From Antrihabitans stalactiti (GTDB taxonomy: Bacteria; Actinomycetota; Actinomycetes; Mycobacteriales; Mycobacteriaceae), in contig NZ_VCQU01000001.1 of NCBI RefSeq assembly GCF_012932915.1, positions 62,001-126,000 on the forward strand: a stretch of DNA of 64,000 nucleotides, written 5' to 3'. The number at the start of each line of letters is the position of its first letter. Position 1 is the first letter of the stretch. The position numbers and the translations under genes are program-made. The notes below the pieces were generated by a model that was not told the DNA's origin, made no database searches, and saw nothing but the letters and a program-made list of their open reading frames with translations. Below are positions 30,337 through 38,146 of this stretch, in pieces.

Positions 30337-31406
30337 CTCATGTATTGCTCACCGGCGCCAGCGGATTGGTCGGCGTAGAGGTGTTGTCGCAGTTGGTCGG
30401 TCGCGGCGACGCAGTGTCGGCGGTCGTACACCGGAACTCGACTTTCGTTGCCAACGACGGCCGTGCGGTGCCCGGTGCCGCAGTCGTACACGGCAACGTG
30501 CGGGCACCATCCTTCGGACTGTCGGACGACGAGCGCGCCGCACTCGGCATGTCGGTGACCGCCATCGTTCACTGCGCCGCGACCACCGACTTCGGTGCTC
30601 GCCAAACCGAATACGACGAGCTGAACGTTGCCGGTACCGAGCACGCCATCGCGCTCGCCCGCGAATGGACCGTTCCACTGATCTACGTGAGCACCGCGTA
30701 CGTTTGCGGCACCCGCAACGGAACGATTCTCGAAAGCGACCTCGACACAGGGCAGACGTTCGGAAATGCCTACGAGGCCAGCAAGTTCCGGGCCGAGCAG
30801 CTGGTCGGCGCAGCCGCAGCCGCTGGTCTGCGCACCTGCATCGTGCGCCCCGGCATCGTGACCGGTCGCGCGACCGACGGCGCGATACGCGAGCACAAAA
30901 ATCTCTACACGGTTGTGAAGCTCATCGTCGAAGGCAAGCTCCGATCCTTGCCGGGTCGCTATGACGCGACGCTGTCGCTGGTGCCGGTCGATTACGTCGC
31001 CGATGTCATCGTGGGTGCCGTCGTCGACCTCGATCGCGCCGCCGGGAAGACGTTCCACGCCGCCGGGAACGAAACGATCTCGCTGCGTGAGATTTCCGAT
31101 GTCCTGGCGGAGTACCCCTCGTTCGAGGTCGCGAAATATGTTCCGCCCTCGACGTTCTCGGTCGACAATCTGGATCGCAATGAGCGCGAGTACTACCGGC
31201 GCATCGGCGTGCTGTACGAGAGCTACTTCGATCGGCGTCCGAGCTTCGACACCACCAACACTCGTGAACTACTGGGCGCCCCGCCGCCCGCAACCGGAAA
31301 GGACTACCTCCGAACACTTCTCGATCATTGCCTCGATACCGGGTATCTAGGAATTCCGCTGCCGTCGATCGATGACGTCCTTCGAAGAATTGGAGCGACA
31401 ACATGA
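30333..31406 (+). CDS. Thioester-reductase/epimerase-like extended SDR
   Basis: 357-residue extended SDR. Rossmann motif LTGASGLVGVEVLSQL near the start, VHCAATTDFGA, catalytic YEASK (AYEASKFRAEQLV, about residue 145-149), then a substrate domain with IVRPGIVTGRATDG. The overall look is that of male-sterility/thioester-reductase-like proteins that reduce acyl thioesters, or of NAD(P)-dependent sugar epimerases. Being encoded between an ACP and an AfsA-like gene favours an acyl-ACP or ketoacyl substrate, but this is inference. GTG 30333 overlaps the ACP stop. Confidence 0.78.
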   Translation: MTHVLLTGASGLVGVEVLSQLVGRGDAVSAVVHRNSTFVANDGRAVPGAAVVHGNVRAPSFGLSDDERAALGMSVTAIVHCAATTDFGARQTEYDELNVAGTEHAIALAREWTVPLIYVSTAYVCGTRNGTILESDLDTGQTFGNAYEASKFRAEQLVGAAAAAGLRTCIVRPGIVTGRATDGAIREHKNLYTVVKLIVEGKLRSLPGRYDATLSLVPVDYVADVIVGAVVDLDRAAGKTFHAAGNETISLREISDVLAEYPSFEVAKYVPPSTFSVDNLDRNEREYYRRIGVLYESYFDRRPSFDTTNTRELLGAPPPATGKDYLRTLLDHCLDTGYLGIPLPSIDDVLRRIGATT

Positions 31407-32350
31407 CCGAGGACGTTGCGCGTTCGCTCACGACGATGCCCGAGAAGGTCGCGGCCTACGTCACCGATACCTATTTTCTGGAAAGTGTCGAACAGCTTTC
31501 CCGGCTCGGCGCCGATGTCGAATCGTTCGCGCTCCGGCATGGTCTGCTGTTCCTCAAGCCGGACGCTATCGTGGCACGCGCTGTCGAGCCGACGCTGCAG
31601 TGGCTGGCAGACAACGGGTTTCGCGTCGTCTCCGCGCGAACAGTGGCCGCGAACGGTCATTTCGTGCGCTCGCTGTGGTACTTCCAGTGGAACATCGCGT
31701 CGGCCGAGCGACGCACACTTGCCGACCTGCTCCTCAACGTGTCGTCGTCGCTGCTGCTCGTGGTCACCGACGCTGCCGACGAGTTGCCGACGTCGGTGCG
31801 ACTGACCGAGCGCAAGGGTCCGACCGCGCCGTCGAAACGGCAGCCGGGTCATCTGCGCCACCTCCTCGGCGGCGGCACCTATCTGCTGAATATGGTTCAT
31901 ACGCCTGATGATCCAGCAGATGTGGTGCGGGAACTCGGAATCTACTTCACCGAGCACGAGCGACGCGTCGTGATCGGTGAAGCTTTGACGGGCATCGACC
32001 GCAGTGCTGTGGCGAAGCATTTGGGACAGCAACTGTACGAGACCGTCGAAGCAGGCAGTTTCGAACGGTCCGACGCCGAGGCCGCGCTGAAGAAGCGGTT
32101 GCGGTCGGGCGAGGAACTGCCGCAACGACTTCAAGAAAAGGCGCGGCTGGTCCTCGAAGGTGACACAGTGCCTAACGCTGCGTGGGCCGAACTGCTCACC
32201 ACTGCATGGGATGTCGACTGGCCGCTCGACCCGTGGCCGGTCCTGGTTGTGGGCTCGGCTGTCCTGCCGATGCGGACCGCTACTGGCACACAGATCCTCG
32301 GGGCCGCCGACCCCGCGGACTGGCGTGCGCGAATGGGAGGGCAGTCGTGA
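31403..32350 (+). CDS. Diverged nucleoside-diphosphate-kinase-domain protein
   Basis: 315-residue protein. Residues about 46-185 align by eye with nucleoside diphosphate kinase: LLFLKPDAI (the KPD strand, Lys52), GPTAP for the usual GATxP, PGHLRHLL with Arg152 for PGTIRGDF, and LLNMVHTPDDPADVVREL with Asn163 and His166 for NxIHGSDSxESAxREI, so the phosphohistidine is kept. Residues about 100-125 contain extra hydrophobic sequence, and a C-terminal extension of about 130 residues has no match. Ordinary NDPK is about 136-140 residues, so this is a specialised relative. ATGA and GTGA overlaps at both ends. Possible phosphoryl transfer to or from a pathway nucleotide. Confidence 0.7.
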   Translation: MTEDVARSLTTMPEKVAAYVTDTYFLESVEQLSRLGADVESFALRHGLLFLKPDAIVARAVEPTLQWLADNGFRVVSARTVAANGHFVRSLWYFQWNIASAERRTLADLLLNVSSSLLLVVTDAADELPTSVRLTERKGPTAPSKRQPGHLRHLLGGGTYLLNMVHTPDDPADVVRELGIYFTEHERRVVIGEALTGIDRSAVAKHLGQQLYETVEAGSFERSDAEAALKKRLRSGEELPQRLQEKARLVLEGDTVPNAAWAELLTTAWDVDWPLDPWPVLVVGSAVLPMRTATGTQILGAADPADWRARMGGQS

Positions 32351-33285
32351 CTACCCCACACACGCACGCCATCTCGCGGGAGCTCGTGCATCGCGCCCAG
32401 ATCGCCGAAGTGTTCGTCACATCGTTGACGAAGCGCCGCGACGACCAGTTCGTCACGACCGCGCAGCTGCCTCGATCCCACGCGTTCTTCGGCGACCACA
32501 CCGGCACGCTCGAGAACGCCTACGACCCGATGATGGTCATGGAAGCTGCCCGGCAGAGCGGAATGGTGGTGGTGCACGAGCATTTCGACGTTCCGTTCAC
32601 CATGGCCTTCCTTCTCCGCACCTTCAACGGACGGGCGATCGACGGGCGCGCGTGGGACATCGATGCCAAGCCTGCGGAGCTGACGATGGTCACGCAGGTG
32701 ACCAGGCTGGTCCATCAGCACGACGCGCTCACGGGGATGAGCGTGACGGTCGACATCAAGCGGTCCGGGATGCCGATGATGGTGGTCGACAGCAAATTCT
32801 CCTGGATTCCCAAACCGCAGTGGATAAGTCTGCGCCGTGACATCCGCTCCAAAGCAGGATTGCCCGATGTGGTCGAGCCGATTCCGCACTGCGTACCCGT
32901 TGCCGCAGCGTCGGTCGGCAGGCACCTGAACAGAAATGTCGTGATCAGCCCGCCGAAGCTGTACGGCAATACAGCCAAGTCGATGTTGGTCGTGGACACC
33001 GGTCACGCAACGCTTTTCGATCATCCGGTCGACCACATGCCAGGCTCGCTGCAGATCGAGGCATGCCGGCAGATCGGTGTTGCGGCACTGCGATCCCGGT
33101 TCCCGGACGCAACACCCGGCCTGGACTGCGTGAAGAGCACCTTCGACGCGTTCCTCGAGCTCGATCGCCCGAGCGTCGTCATCTCCGAGATAGCCGAGGT
33201 GACCGACGACCGTGCCGTCGTCTCGTGCAGCATTCGCCAGTTCGGCCGTCCTGCTGCGCAGTTCGTCGCAGGATTCGTGCTGTGA
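32347..33285 (+). CDS. AfsA-type (A-factor biosynthesis) double-hotdog protein
   Basis: 312-residue protein with both halves of the AfsA hotdog domain. First repeat: VHRAQIAEVFVTSLTKRRDD, AQLPRSHAFFGDH and DPMMVMEAARQSGMVVVHEHF. Second repeat: VVISPPKLYG, LFDHPVDHMPGSLQIEACRQIG. In Streptomyces AfsA/ScbA transfers a beta-ketoacyl group from ACP to dihydroxyacetone phosphate, the committed step to gamma-butyrolactone signals. Here it is encoded with an ACP and a reductase, which suits the chemistry, but no ArpA-like receptor gene adjoins it. GTG 32347 overlaps the previous stop. Confidence 0.87.
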   Translation: MTTPHTHAISRELVHRAQIAEVFVTSLTKRRDDQFVTTAQLPRSHAFFGDHTGTLENAYDPMMVMEAARQSGMVVVHEHFDVPFTMAFLLRTFNGRAIDGRAWDIDAKPAELTMVTQVTRLVHQHDALTGMSVTVDIKRSGMPMMVVDSKFSWIPKPQWISLRRDIRSKAGLPDVVEPIPHCVPVAAASVGRHLNRNVVISPPKLYGNTAKSMLVVDTGHATLFDHPVDHMPGSLQIEACRQIGVAALRSRFPDATPGLDCVKSTFDAFLELDRPSVVISEIAEVTDDRAVVSCSIRQFGRPAAQFVAGFVL

Positions 33286-34184
33286 TCTCGTCGCTCCAAC
33301 GCGTCGCCCACTTCATCGTCGTCATGTACAAGCCGCACTACATGGTCTACGGCGTGTTGTGGGTGCTCGCCCTCGAAGGCACCGCGGCCGTCGCGACCGC
33401 TGGACCGTTGCCGTACCGGCCCGGCCGCGACACCGTGATCCGCATCGTCGTCGTTTTGCTCGTCTTGCTCTATCTGCGCATGGTCGACGAGCAGAAGGAT
33501 CTCGAGTACGACCGCGTCCACAATCCCGATCGCCCGCTCGTCACCGGAGCGGTCAGCGCGACCGAATTGCGCGCGTCGATGGCCGTGCTGGCCGCGATAT
33601 CCGTTGCGGCAAGCGCGTTCTTGTCGGTCGGCTCGGTTGTGGTCATGTGCCTGACCTTGCTGTATGGACTGTTCCTCTGGGCTGCGGAAGCCGCGCTCCC
33701 TCGGGTCCGCGACGACATCATGCTCAACCTCGCTGTGACCTACCCGGTCCAATTGCTCGTCACCGCATACGTTCTCGTGTCGGCGGTCGACACCGGCGAA
33801 GTGGGATCGCGGTGGCAGGCCGTCGCTGTCGTCGCCGTCTTCGCCGGTGCATTCCTGCAGTTCGAGTTTGCGCGCAAGACGTCCAAAGTGCATGCGCCGA
33901 GCGAACACCTGTATTCGAACGCACTCGGCGCAACCGGAAGTGCCACCGCGATAGCGGTCTTCGCGGTGGTGGCGGTCGGCGCCGAAGTGCTGCTCGCACG
34001 CCCATGGCAATTGGACGGTGCGGCAGCGGTGTTCGGCTGGCTGCCCCCGGTGCTGCTCGCCCTTCCCGCGGTCGGGTTAGCGAAGTTTCTTCGCACCGAT
34101 CGCGAGACCTTTCCGCTGGGACCACCGGTGGTGTTCGTGCTCGCGCTCTACGCCGTTCTGATTGCGCAAGCAACGCTCGCGTGA
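33282..34184 (+). CDS. UbiA-family membrane prenyltransferase
   Basis: 300-residue integral membrane protein with about eight or nine hydrophobic helices. The first Asp-rich motif is LRMVDEQKDLEYDRVHNPDRP with Asp69, Asp73 and Asp77, the metal-diphosphate site of UbiA enzymes. The second motif (about residues 196-215, KTSKVHAPSEHLYSNALG) lacks the usual DxxxD but matches an atypical UbiA subgroup. GTG 33282 overlaps the AfsA-like stop. Last gene of the operon; it converges on the P450 gene with 2 bases between stops. It could attach an isoprenoid chain to the pathway product at the membrane. Confidence 0.82.
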   Translation: MISSLQRVAHFIVVMYKPHYMVYGVLWVLALEGTAAVATAGPLPYRPGRDTVIRIVVVLLVLLYLRMVDEQKDLEYDRVHNPDRPLVTGAVSATELRASMAVLAAISVAASAFLSVGSVVVMCLTLLYGLFLWAAEAALPRVRDDIMLNLAVTYPVQLLVTAYVLVSAVDTGEVGSRWQAVAVVAVFAGAFLQFEFARKTSKVHAPSEHLYSNALGATGSATAIAVFAVVAVGAEVLLARPWQLDGAAAVFGWLPPVLLALPAVGLAKFLRTDRETFPLGPPVVFVLALYAVLIAQATLA

Positions 34185-34186
34185 GT

Positions 34187-35521
34187 TCACCTCGCGTGCA
34201 GCCGGACCGGCAGCTTCGACGGCGATGCTGTGAAATCGCGGTTCGTCGGTTTCACCCGATAGTCCGGGTCCGGAACGGGACGCCAGCGGGCGAGGAATGC
34301 TCCGGCCTGCAGCGTGATCGCCAACATCGCGAAGTGGTTGCCGGGGCAACGCCGCTCCCCCACACCGAACGGCAGCGAGTGGCGTTTGTCGATCTCGCTC
34401 ACCCGGTCGGGACCCCAACGGTCCGGGTCGAAGCTCGCCGCGTTCGGAAAGTACCGCTCGTCGTGCTGAATCATGTACGGACTGAACACGATTATCGCGC
34501 CGTCGGGCAGCGTCAGACCCCCGACCGTCACATCACCCGCAGCAGTAAGCATGCTGACCCACGGTGCCCAGAACCGCAAAGTCTCCTGTAGCACCTGGCG
34601 AAAATAGACCAACTGTCCGACGTGCTCAGGTCCAATCGTCTTGTCCGGCACCACGGTATCGAGCTCGGCATACAGGCGCTGGGCTACCTCGGGGTGCGTG
34701 ACGACCTCGTGAACCAACCACGCGAACATCGAAGCCTCGGAACCGACTCCGGCGCCGAGAATCAGGATGAGTTCGTCGACGATGTCGTTGTCGCTCAACC
34801 GTGTACCGGTCTCCGGATCGACGTGGGCGATGAAGGCGGAGAGCATGTCGTTGTAGTCGGCACCCGACTTGCGGTACTCCGACACCACATCGCCGATCGA
34901 TGCTCGGAGTTGCCGGGAGCGCTTGACGAACTTGCGATTCGCGAGCACCCGGACCGGCCGGACTCCAGGCGGCAGCGACGCGCGGCGGATCACCTCGTTG
35001 AGCAGCCATGGAATCGACGATTGGATGTCGTCGTGGGCATTCGAGCTGAAGTCTGCGGTGAACAGCGTCGACGAAATCGTCCGTAGCACAAGGTCGTGCG
35101 CTGATTCGACGACATTCACCATCTCGCCGTCGTGGAACGACTGCGCCCATTCGTTGCCGAGCCGGGCGGCGACGACCCCGTATTCAGCCAGCCTGCCCTG
35201 TTTGAACGACGGCGCGATCATCCTGCGCCGCAACTCATGTGCCTGCCCGCTGAGGACGTTGACGGCGCCGGTCGAGAGTTCCTTGATCGCGTCGCGCAGC
35301 TCGTCGCGATGAAAGCTGCCTGCCTCGCCGAGCCCGACCTGACGGATCAAGTCCGGGGTCGTCAGCACATATGCAGTCCTAGGCCCCAGGAAGATACGGA
35401 CGATCGGACCATACGGGGGCAGCATGGTGACGAAGTCCAGCGGCCGCCGCAACACGGAAATTCCATGCCCGACCAGCGGGAGCCGACCGGGCGCGGTCGG
35501 TACATCGTCGATCGTGTTCAC
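34187..35521 (-). CDS. Cytochrome P450
   Basis: 444-residue P450. Heme-ligand loop PFGVGERRCPGNHFA with Cys392, ExxR in QETLRFWAPW, and the meander FDPDRWGP are intact. The I-helix reads LILGAGVGSEASMFAW, so the usual acid-Thr pair of AGxDT is replaced by Gly-Ser; this occurs in P450s with unusual oxygen activation. GTG 35521 overlaps the stop of the membrane glycosyltransferase (GTGA), so the two are coupled. Redox partners are not encoded nearby. It may tailor the product of the convergent operon, but substrate is unknown. Confidence 0.92.
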   Translation of the reverse strand: MNTIDDVPTAPGRLPLVGHGISVLRRPLDFVTMLPPYGPIVRIFLGPRTAYVLTTPDLIRQVGLGEAGSFHRDELRDAIKELSTGAVNVLSGQAHELRRRMIAPSFKQGRLAEYGVVAARLGNEWAQSFHDGEMVNVVESAHDLVLRTISSTLFTADFSSNAHDDIQSSIPWLLNEVIRRASLPPGVRPVRVLANRKFVKRSRQLRASIGDVVSEYRKSGADYNDMLSAFIAHVDPETGTRLSDNDIVDELILILGAGVGSEASMFAWLVHEVVTHPEVAQRLYAELDTVVPDKTIGPEHVGQLVYFRQVLQETLRFWAPWVSMLTAAGDVTVGGLTLPDGAIIVFSPYMIQHDERYFPNAASFDPDRWGPDRVSEIDKRHSLPFGVGERRCPGNHFAMLAITLQAGAFLARWRPVPDPDYRVKPTNRDFTASPSKLPVRLHAR

Positions 35522-36708
35522 GTCACTTCCACCGTCCGTAACCGTCGGGACCAGACCGGTAGCAACGCCAGCGCGACGACAGTGATGACGAAATAGCCAG
35601 ACACCGCGACCACGACCTGTTGTGCGACCGTCAGCTGATGATCTCGCCAACTCTCCGGAACCGCCAGTACGAAGGTCGGTACGACGAACCACAGCACGAG
35701 CAGCCCGAAAACGATTCGCGGCAATCGGGAATCGGCATTCCACCGCGCGTACCAAAGCCAGACCAGCACCGGCACGATCCAGACGACGTGATGAGGCCAG
35801 GTCACCGGTGACGCGAGGATTCCCGTGAAAGCGACGACCGTCAGCGCCAGCAACTCCTCACCGCGCCGGTACGCCCAGGTTGCGCCGAACAGTCCGGCGG
35901 CGGCAACGAGCGCGGACACGGGCAGCCACCAGACACTGTTGCTCAGCCCGTAGGACGCCCGCGCAATCAGTCCGGGCACGGATTGGTTCTGCACATCGGC
36001 GAGGTCTGCGACGCGATTCGCCTCGAAAACCACGCCCCGCAGCCAATATTCGCGCGAGTCCGCTGGCAGGACGAGGAAACCGACAACAACAGTCCCGAGG
36101 AAGGTGACGATCGCCCGCGCCGCGGGTTTCCAGCTACCCGTGCACACGAAATACGCAACAAAAAGCACGGGCAGCAGCTTTACCCCGACCACGAACCCCG
36201 TCGCCACGCCGCGCCACCGCTTCGGCATGGCGGGTGAGAAGTCGACGAGCACCGCGAGCATCACGAGAACATTCACCTGCCCCAGCGCGGTGTTCGCGAG
36301 GACCGGCGTGAGCAACATGGTCGCGACGATGCCCGCAGCCATGAACGACGCCTTTCTGCGACGATCGGTGACGCCTGCCATGCCGAGCGCCAACCACAAG
36401 ACCCCGCCCATCGCGAGCGCATTGGCGAACACCGAAAGCGATTGAACAACAATGCCACTCAGGAAAGTCAACGGCTCGAACAACACGGCGGCGAAGGGCG
36501 GATACGTGTACTTCATGTCACTGAACGCTGCAGTGTCGATCCTGAGGTCGTAGAGCGAATGACCCTGCCGCGCAGCGTTTCCAGCGGCCAGGTACACGTC
36601 GAAATCGGCCATCCAGAGCGGGACGCCACGCAGCTGGACGAGGACCGCAGTAAGCACGCCTGCGACGACAACGGCGACCAACACCGGACGAATGCTCTCG
36701 GTCGACAC
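35518..36708 (-). CDS. GT87-type (DUF2029) membrane mannosyltransferase-like protein
   Basis: 396-residue polytopic membrane protein with about ten helices and the first-loop motif WMADFDVYLAAGNAARQGHSLYD, typical of GT87/GT-C enzymes that use polyprenyl-phosphate mannose (PimE-like family). The pattern TYPPFAAVLFEPLTFL and later ASPVTWPHHVVWIVPVL also fit. GTG 36708 has an AGAGG-like ribosome site. The start codon is only 25 bases from that of the divergent glycosyltransferase. Acceptor unknown: a mannolipid or a glycosylated pathway product are both possible. Confidence 0.82.
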   Translation of the reverse strand: MSTESIRPVLVAVVVAGVLTAVLVQLRGVPLWMADFDVYLAAGNAARQGHSLYDLRIDTAAFSDMKYTYPPFAAVLFEPLTFLSGIVVQSLSVFANALAMGGVLWLALGMAGVTDRRRKASFMAAGIVATMLLTPVLANTALGQVNVLVMLAVLVDFSPAMPKRWRGVATGFVVGVKLLPVLFVAYFVCTGSWKPAARAIVTFLGTVVVGFLVLPADSREYWLRGVVFEANRVADLADVQNQSVPGLIARASYGLSNSVWWLPVSALVAAAGLFGATWAYRRGEELLALTVVAFTGILASPVTWPHHVVWIVPVLVWLWYARWNADSRLPRIVFGLLVLWFVVPTFVLAVPESWRDHQLTVAQQVVVAVSGYFVITVVALALLPVWSRRLRTVEVT

Positions 36709-36720
36709 GCGCACCTCTGT

Positions 36721-36726
36721 TAGGTT
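36721..36726 (+). promoter_or_regulatory. Candidate leaderless promoter -10
   Basis: TAGGTT with 7 bases to ATG 36734, the leaderless-transcript geometry. The promoter must share its space with the 5' end of the divergent GT87 gene. Confidence 0.4.
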
Positions 36727-36733
36727 AGCCGCG

Positions 36734-38017
36734 ATGAGAGTCGTACTCCCGTTAGCTGGCACCCGCGGCGATGTTCAACCCGCCGTGGCCCTCGGCCTGG
36801 AATTACAGTCACGTGGTCACGACGTCGTGCTGGGGGTGCCTCCGAACCTCGTCGACTTCGCGACTCGCGCCGGGCTTACTGCCCACACGTTCGGACCTGA
36901 CGTCCAGAAGCTGTACTCGTCGGACCGCGGCCAGAAAGCGCTGGCTGCAGGCAGCACATTCAAGCTGATGCCGATGGTCGCCAAGCAGATGTCGGAGTAC
37001 GCCTACCAGATGGACAGCGAACTCATCGCTCTGTCCGAGGGCGCAGACATCATCGTCTCGACGCAGATGACCGAGGACCGCAGCCAGTCCATCGCCGAAG
37101 CCGCAGGCATCCCGATGTTGACGATGCACACGTTCCCGTCACGCCGGAACCGGACTTATCCGTTTCCCGGGTCGGTGTCGCACAAAAAGGAACTTCCCCC
37201 GTTCGTCAACGAGACCACTTGGCGGGTCGCCGAGAATCTCCGCCGCGTCGGCTTCGGCAAGTACATCAATCGCCTCCGCAAGCGGCTGAATCTACCGACG
37301 ACACGCAAAGGCATCGAGGGCATCCTCGCGAGCGAAGGCGTGCCGGAGCTCCAGATCTACAGTCACGCGCTGGTGCCGGGACTCGCTGAGGAATGGGGCG
37401 ACGCGCGCCCTTTCATCGGCTTCATCCCGCTATCGCGGGAGGCACGTGAGGCCGTCGGTGAACTCGCTCAGTCACATACCGACATCGTCGAGTGGGCCGA
37501 ATCCGGTCCGCGCCCGATCTATTTCGGCTTCGGCAGCATGCCCATTCGCGATACCCACGCGGTGACGAAGCTCGTCGAGCAGGTCTGCGCAGACGCCGGC
37601 CAGCGCGCGCTGATCAGCGCCGGGTGGAGTGATCTCACGACCACCGACGCCGAGACCGCCGACCACGTCAAGGTCGTCGGCGCCCTCGCCCACGACGTCG
37701 TCCTGCCGCATTGCGCCGCCGCCATTCACCACGGCGGCATCGGGACGACGTTCGAGAGCCTACGAGCCGGACTGCCCACTCTCGTGTGTTCGGTCTCGTT
37801 CGATCAACCGTTCTGGGGCGCGCAGATCGAAAAGCTGAAGCTCGGCGCGCACGTGCCCTTTCCGAAGGTCGACGCCGACACCCTGGCCGCCGGCCTCCGC
37901 GTCCTGCTCGACCCGAAAACGGTCCAGCGGGCAAGTGAGTTCGCCCATCGGCTCCGGCCATCGGAGACCGCTGCCGCTCGCGTTGCCGACGCCATCGAGG
38001 CGCGCGCCGGCCTCTGA
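36734..38017 (+). CDS. GT1-type glycosyltransferase (UGT/sterol glucosyltransferase-like)
   Basis: 427-residue soluble GT-B glycosyltransferase. N-terminal MRVVLPLAGTRGDVQPAVAL is the Gly-rich acceptor-side signature of the sterol/antibiotic glucosyltransferase group; the C-terminal donor site is IHHGGIGTTFESLRAGLPTLV with DQPFWGAQIEKL. Similar to mycobacterial glycopeptidolipid glycosyltransferases (Rv1524/Rv1526c type). ATG 36734 was chosen over an in-frame ATG at 36692 because the family motif starts there. The stop is followed at once by a family A palindrome. Acceptor probably a lipid or small hydrophobic product. Confidence 0.87.
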   Translation: MRVVLPLAGTRGDVQPAVALGLELQSRGHDVVLGVPPNLVDFATRAGLTAHTFGPDVQKLYSSDRGQKALAAGSTFKLMPMVAKQMSEYAYQMDSELIALSEGADIIVSTQMTEDRSQSIAEAAGIPMLTMHTFPSRRNRTYPFPGSVSHKKELPPFVNETTWRVAENLRRVGFGKYINRLRKRLNLPTTRKGIEGILASEGVPELQIYSHALVPGLAEEWGDARPFIGFIPLSREAREAVGELAQSHTDIVEWAESGPRPIYFGFGSMPIRDTHAVTKLVEQVCADAGQRALISAGWSDLTTTDAETADHVKVVGALAHDVVLPHCAAAIHHGGIGTTFESLRAGLPTLVCSVSFDQPFWGAQIEKLKLGAHVPFPKVDADTLAAGLRVLLDPKTVQRASEFAHRLRPSETAAARVADAIEARAGL

Positions 38018-38063
38018 CTCGTGAGTCTTTTAGGAGTCCCTGGACTCCTAAAAGACTCACGAG
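38018..38063. repeat. Palindromic element, family A, copy 2
   Basis: 46 bases, perfect 22-base arms around CT, with TTTTAGG/CCTAAAA in place of the TTTTTGG/CCAAAAA of copy 1. The paired change shows compensatory evolution of the stem. It begins at the base right after the glycosyltransferase stop and precedes the promoter of the acyl-CoA dehydrogenase. Confidence 0.9.
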
Positions 38064-38070
38064 GGTTGGC

Positions 38071-38133
38071 GTTGGACAAACGACCTACTACTGACACTTA
38101 GTCCAACAGTTGTGCCGTTATTGACACTTTGTC
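38071..38133. promoter_or_regulatory. Operator-like repeats upstream of acyl-CoA dehydrogenase
   Basis: TGACACTTAGTC (38092-38103) and TGACACTTTGTC (38122-38133) are near-identical direct repeats 30 bases apart, almost three helical turns; the second is itself palindromic (GACA-CTT-TGTC). GTTGGAC (38071-38077) and GTCCAAC (38101-38107) add an inverted repeat. They lie just before ATG 38147 and are likely bound by the TetR regulator encoded two genes on. Confidence 0.5.
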
Positions 38134-38146
38134 TACTATCGGTCTC

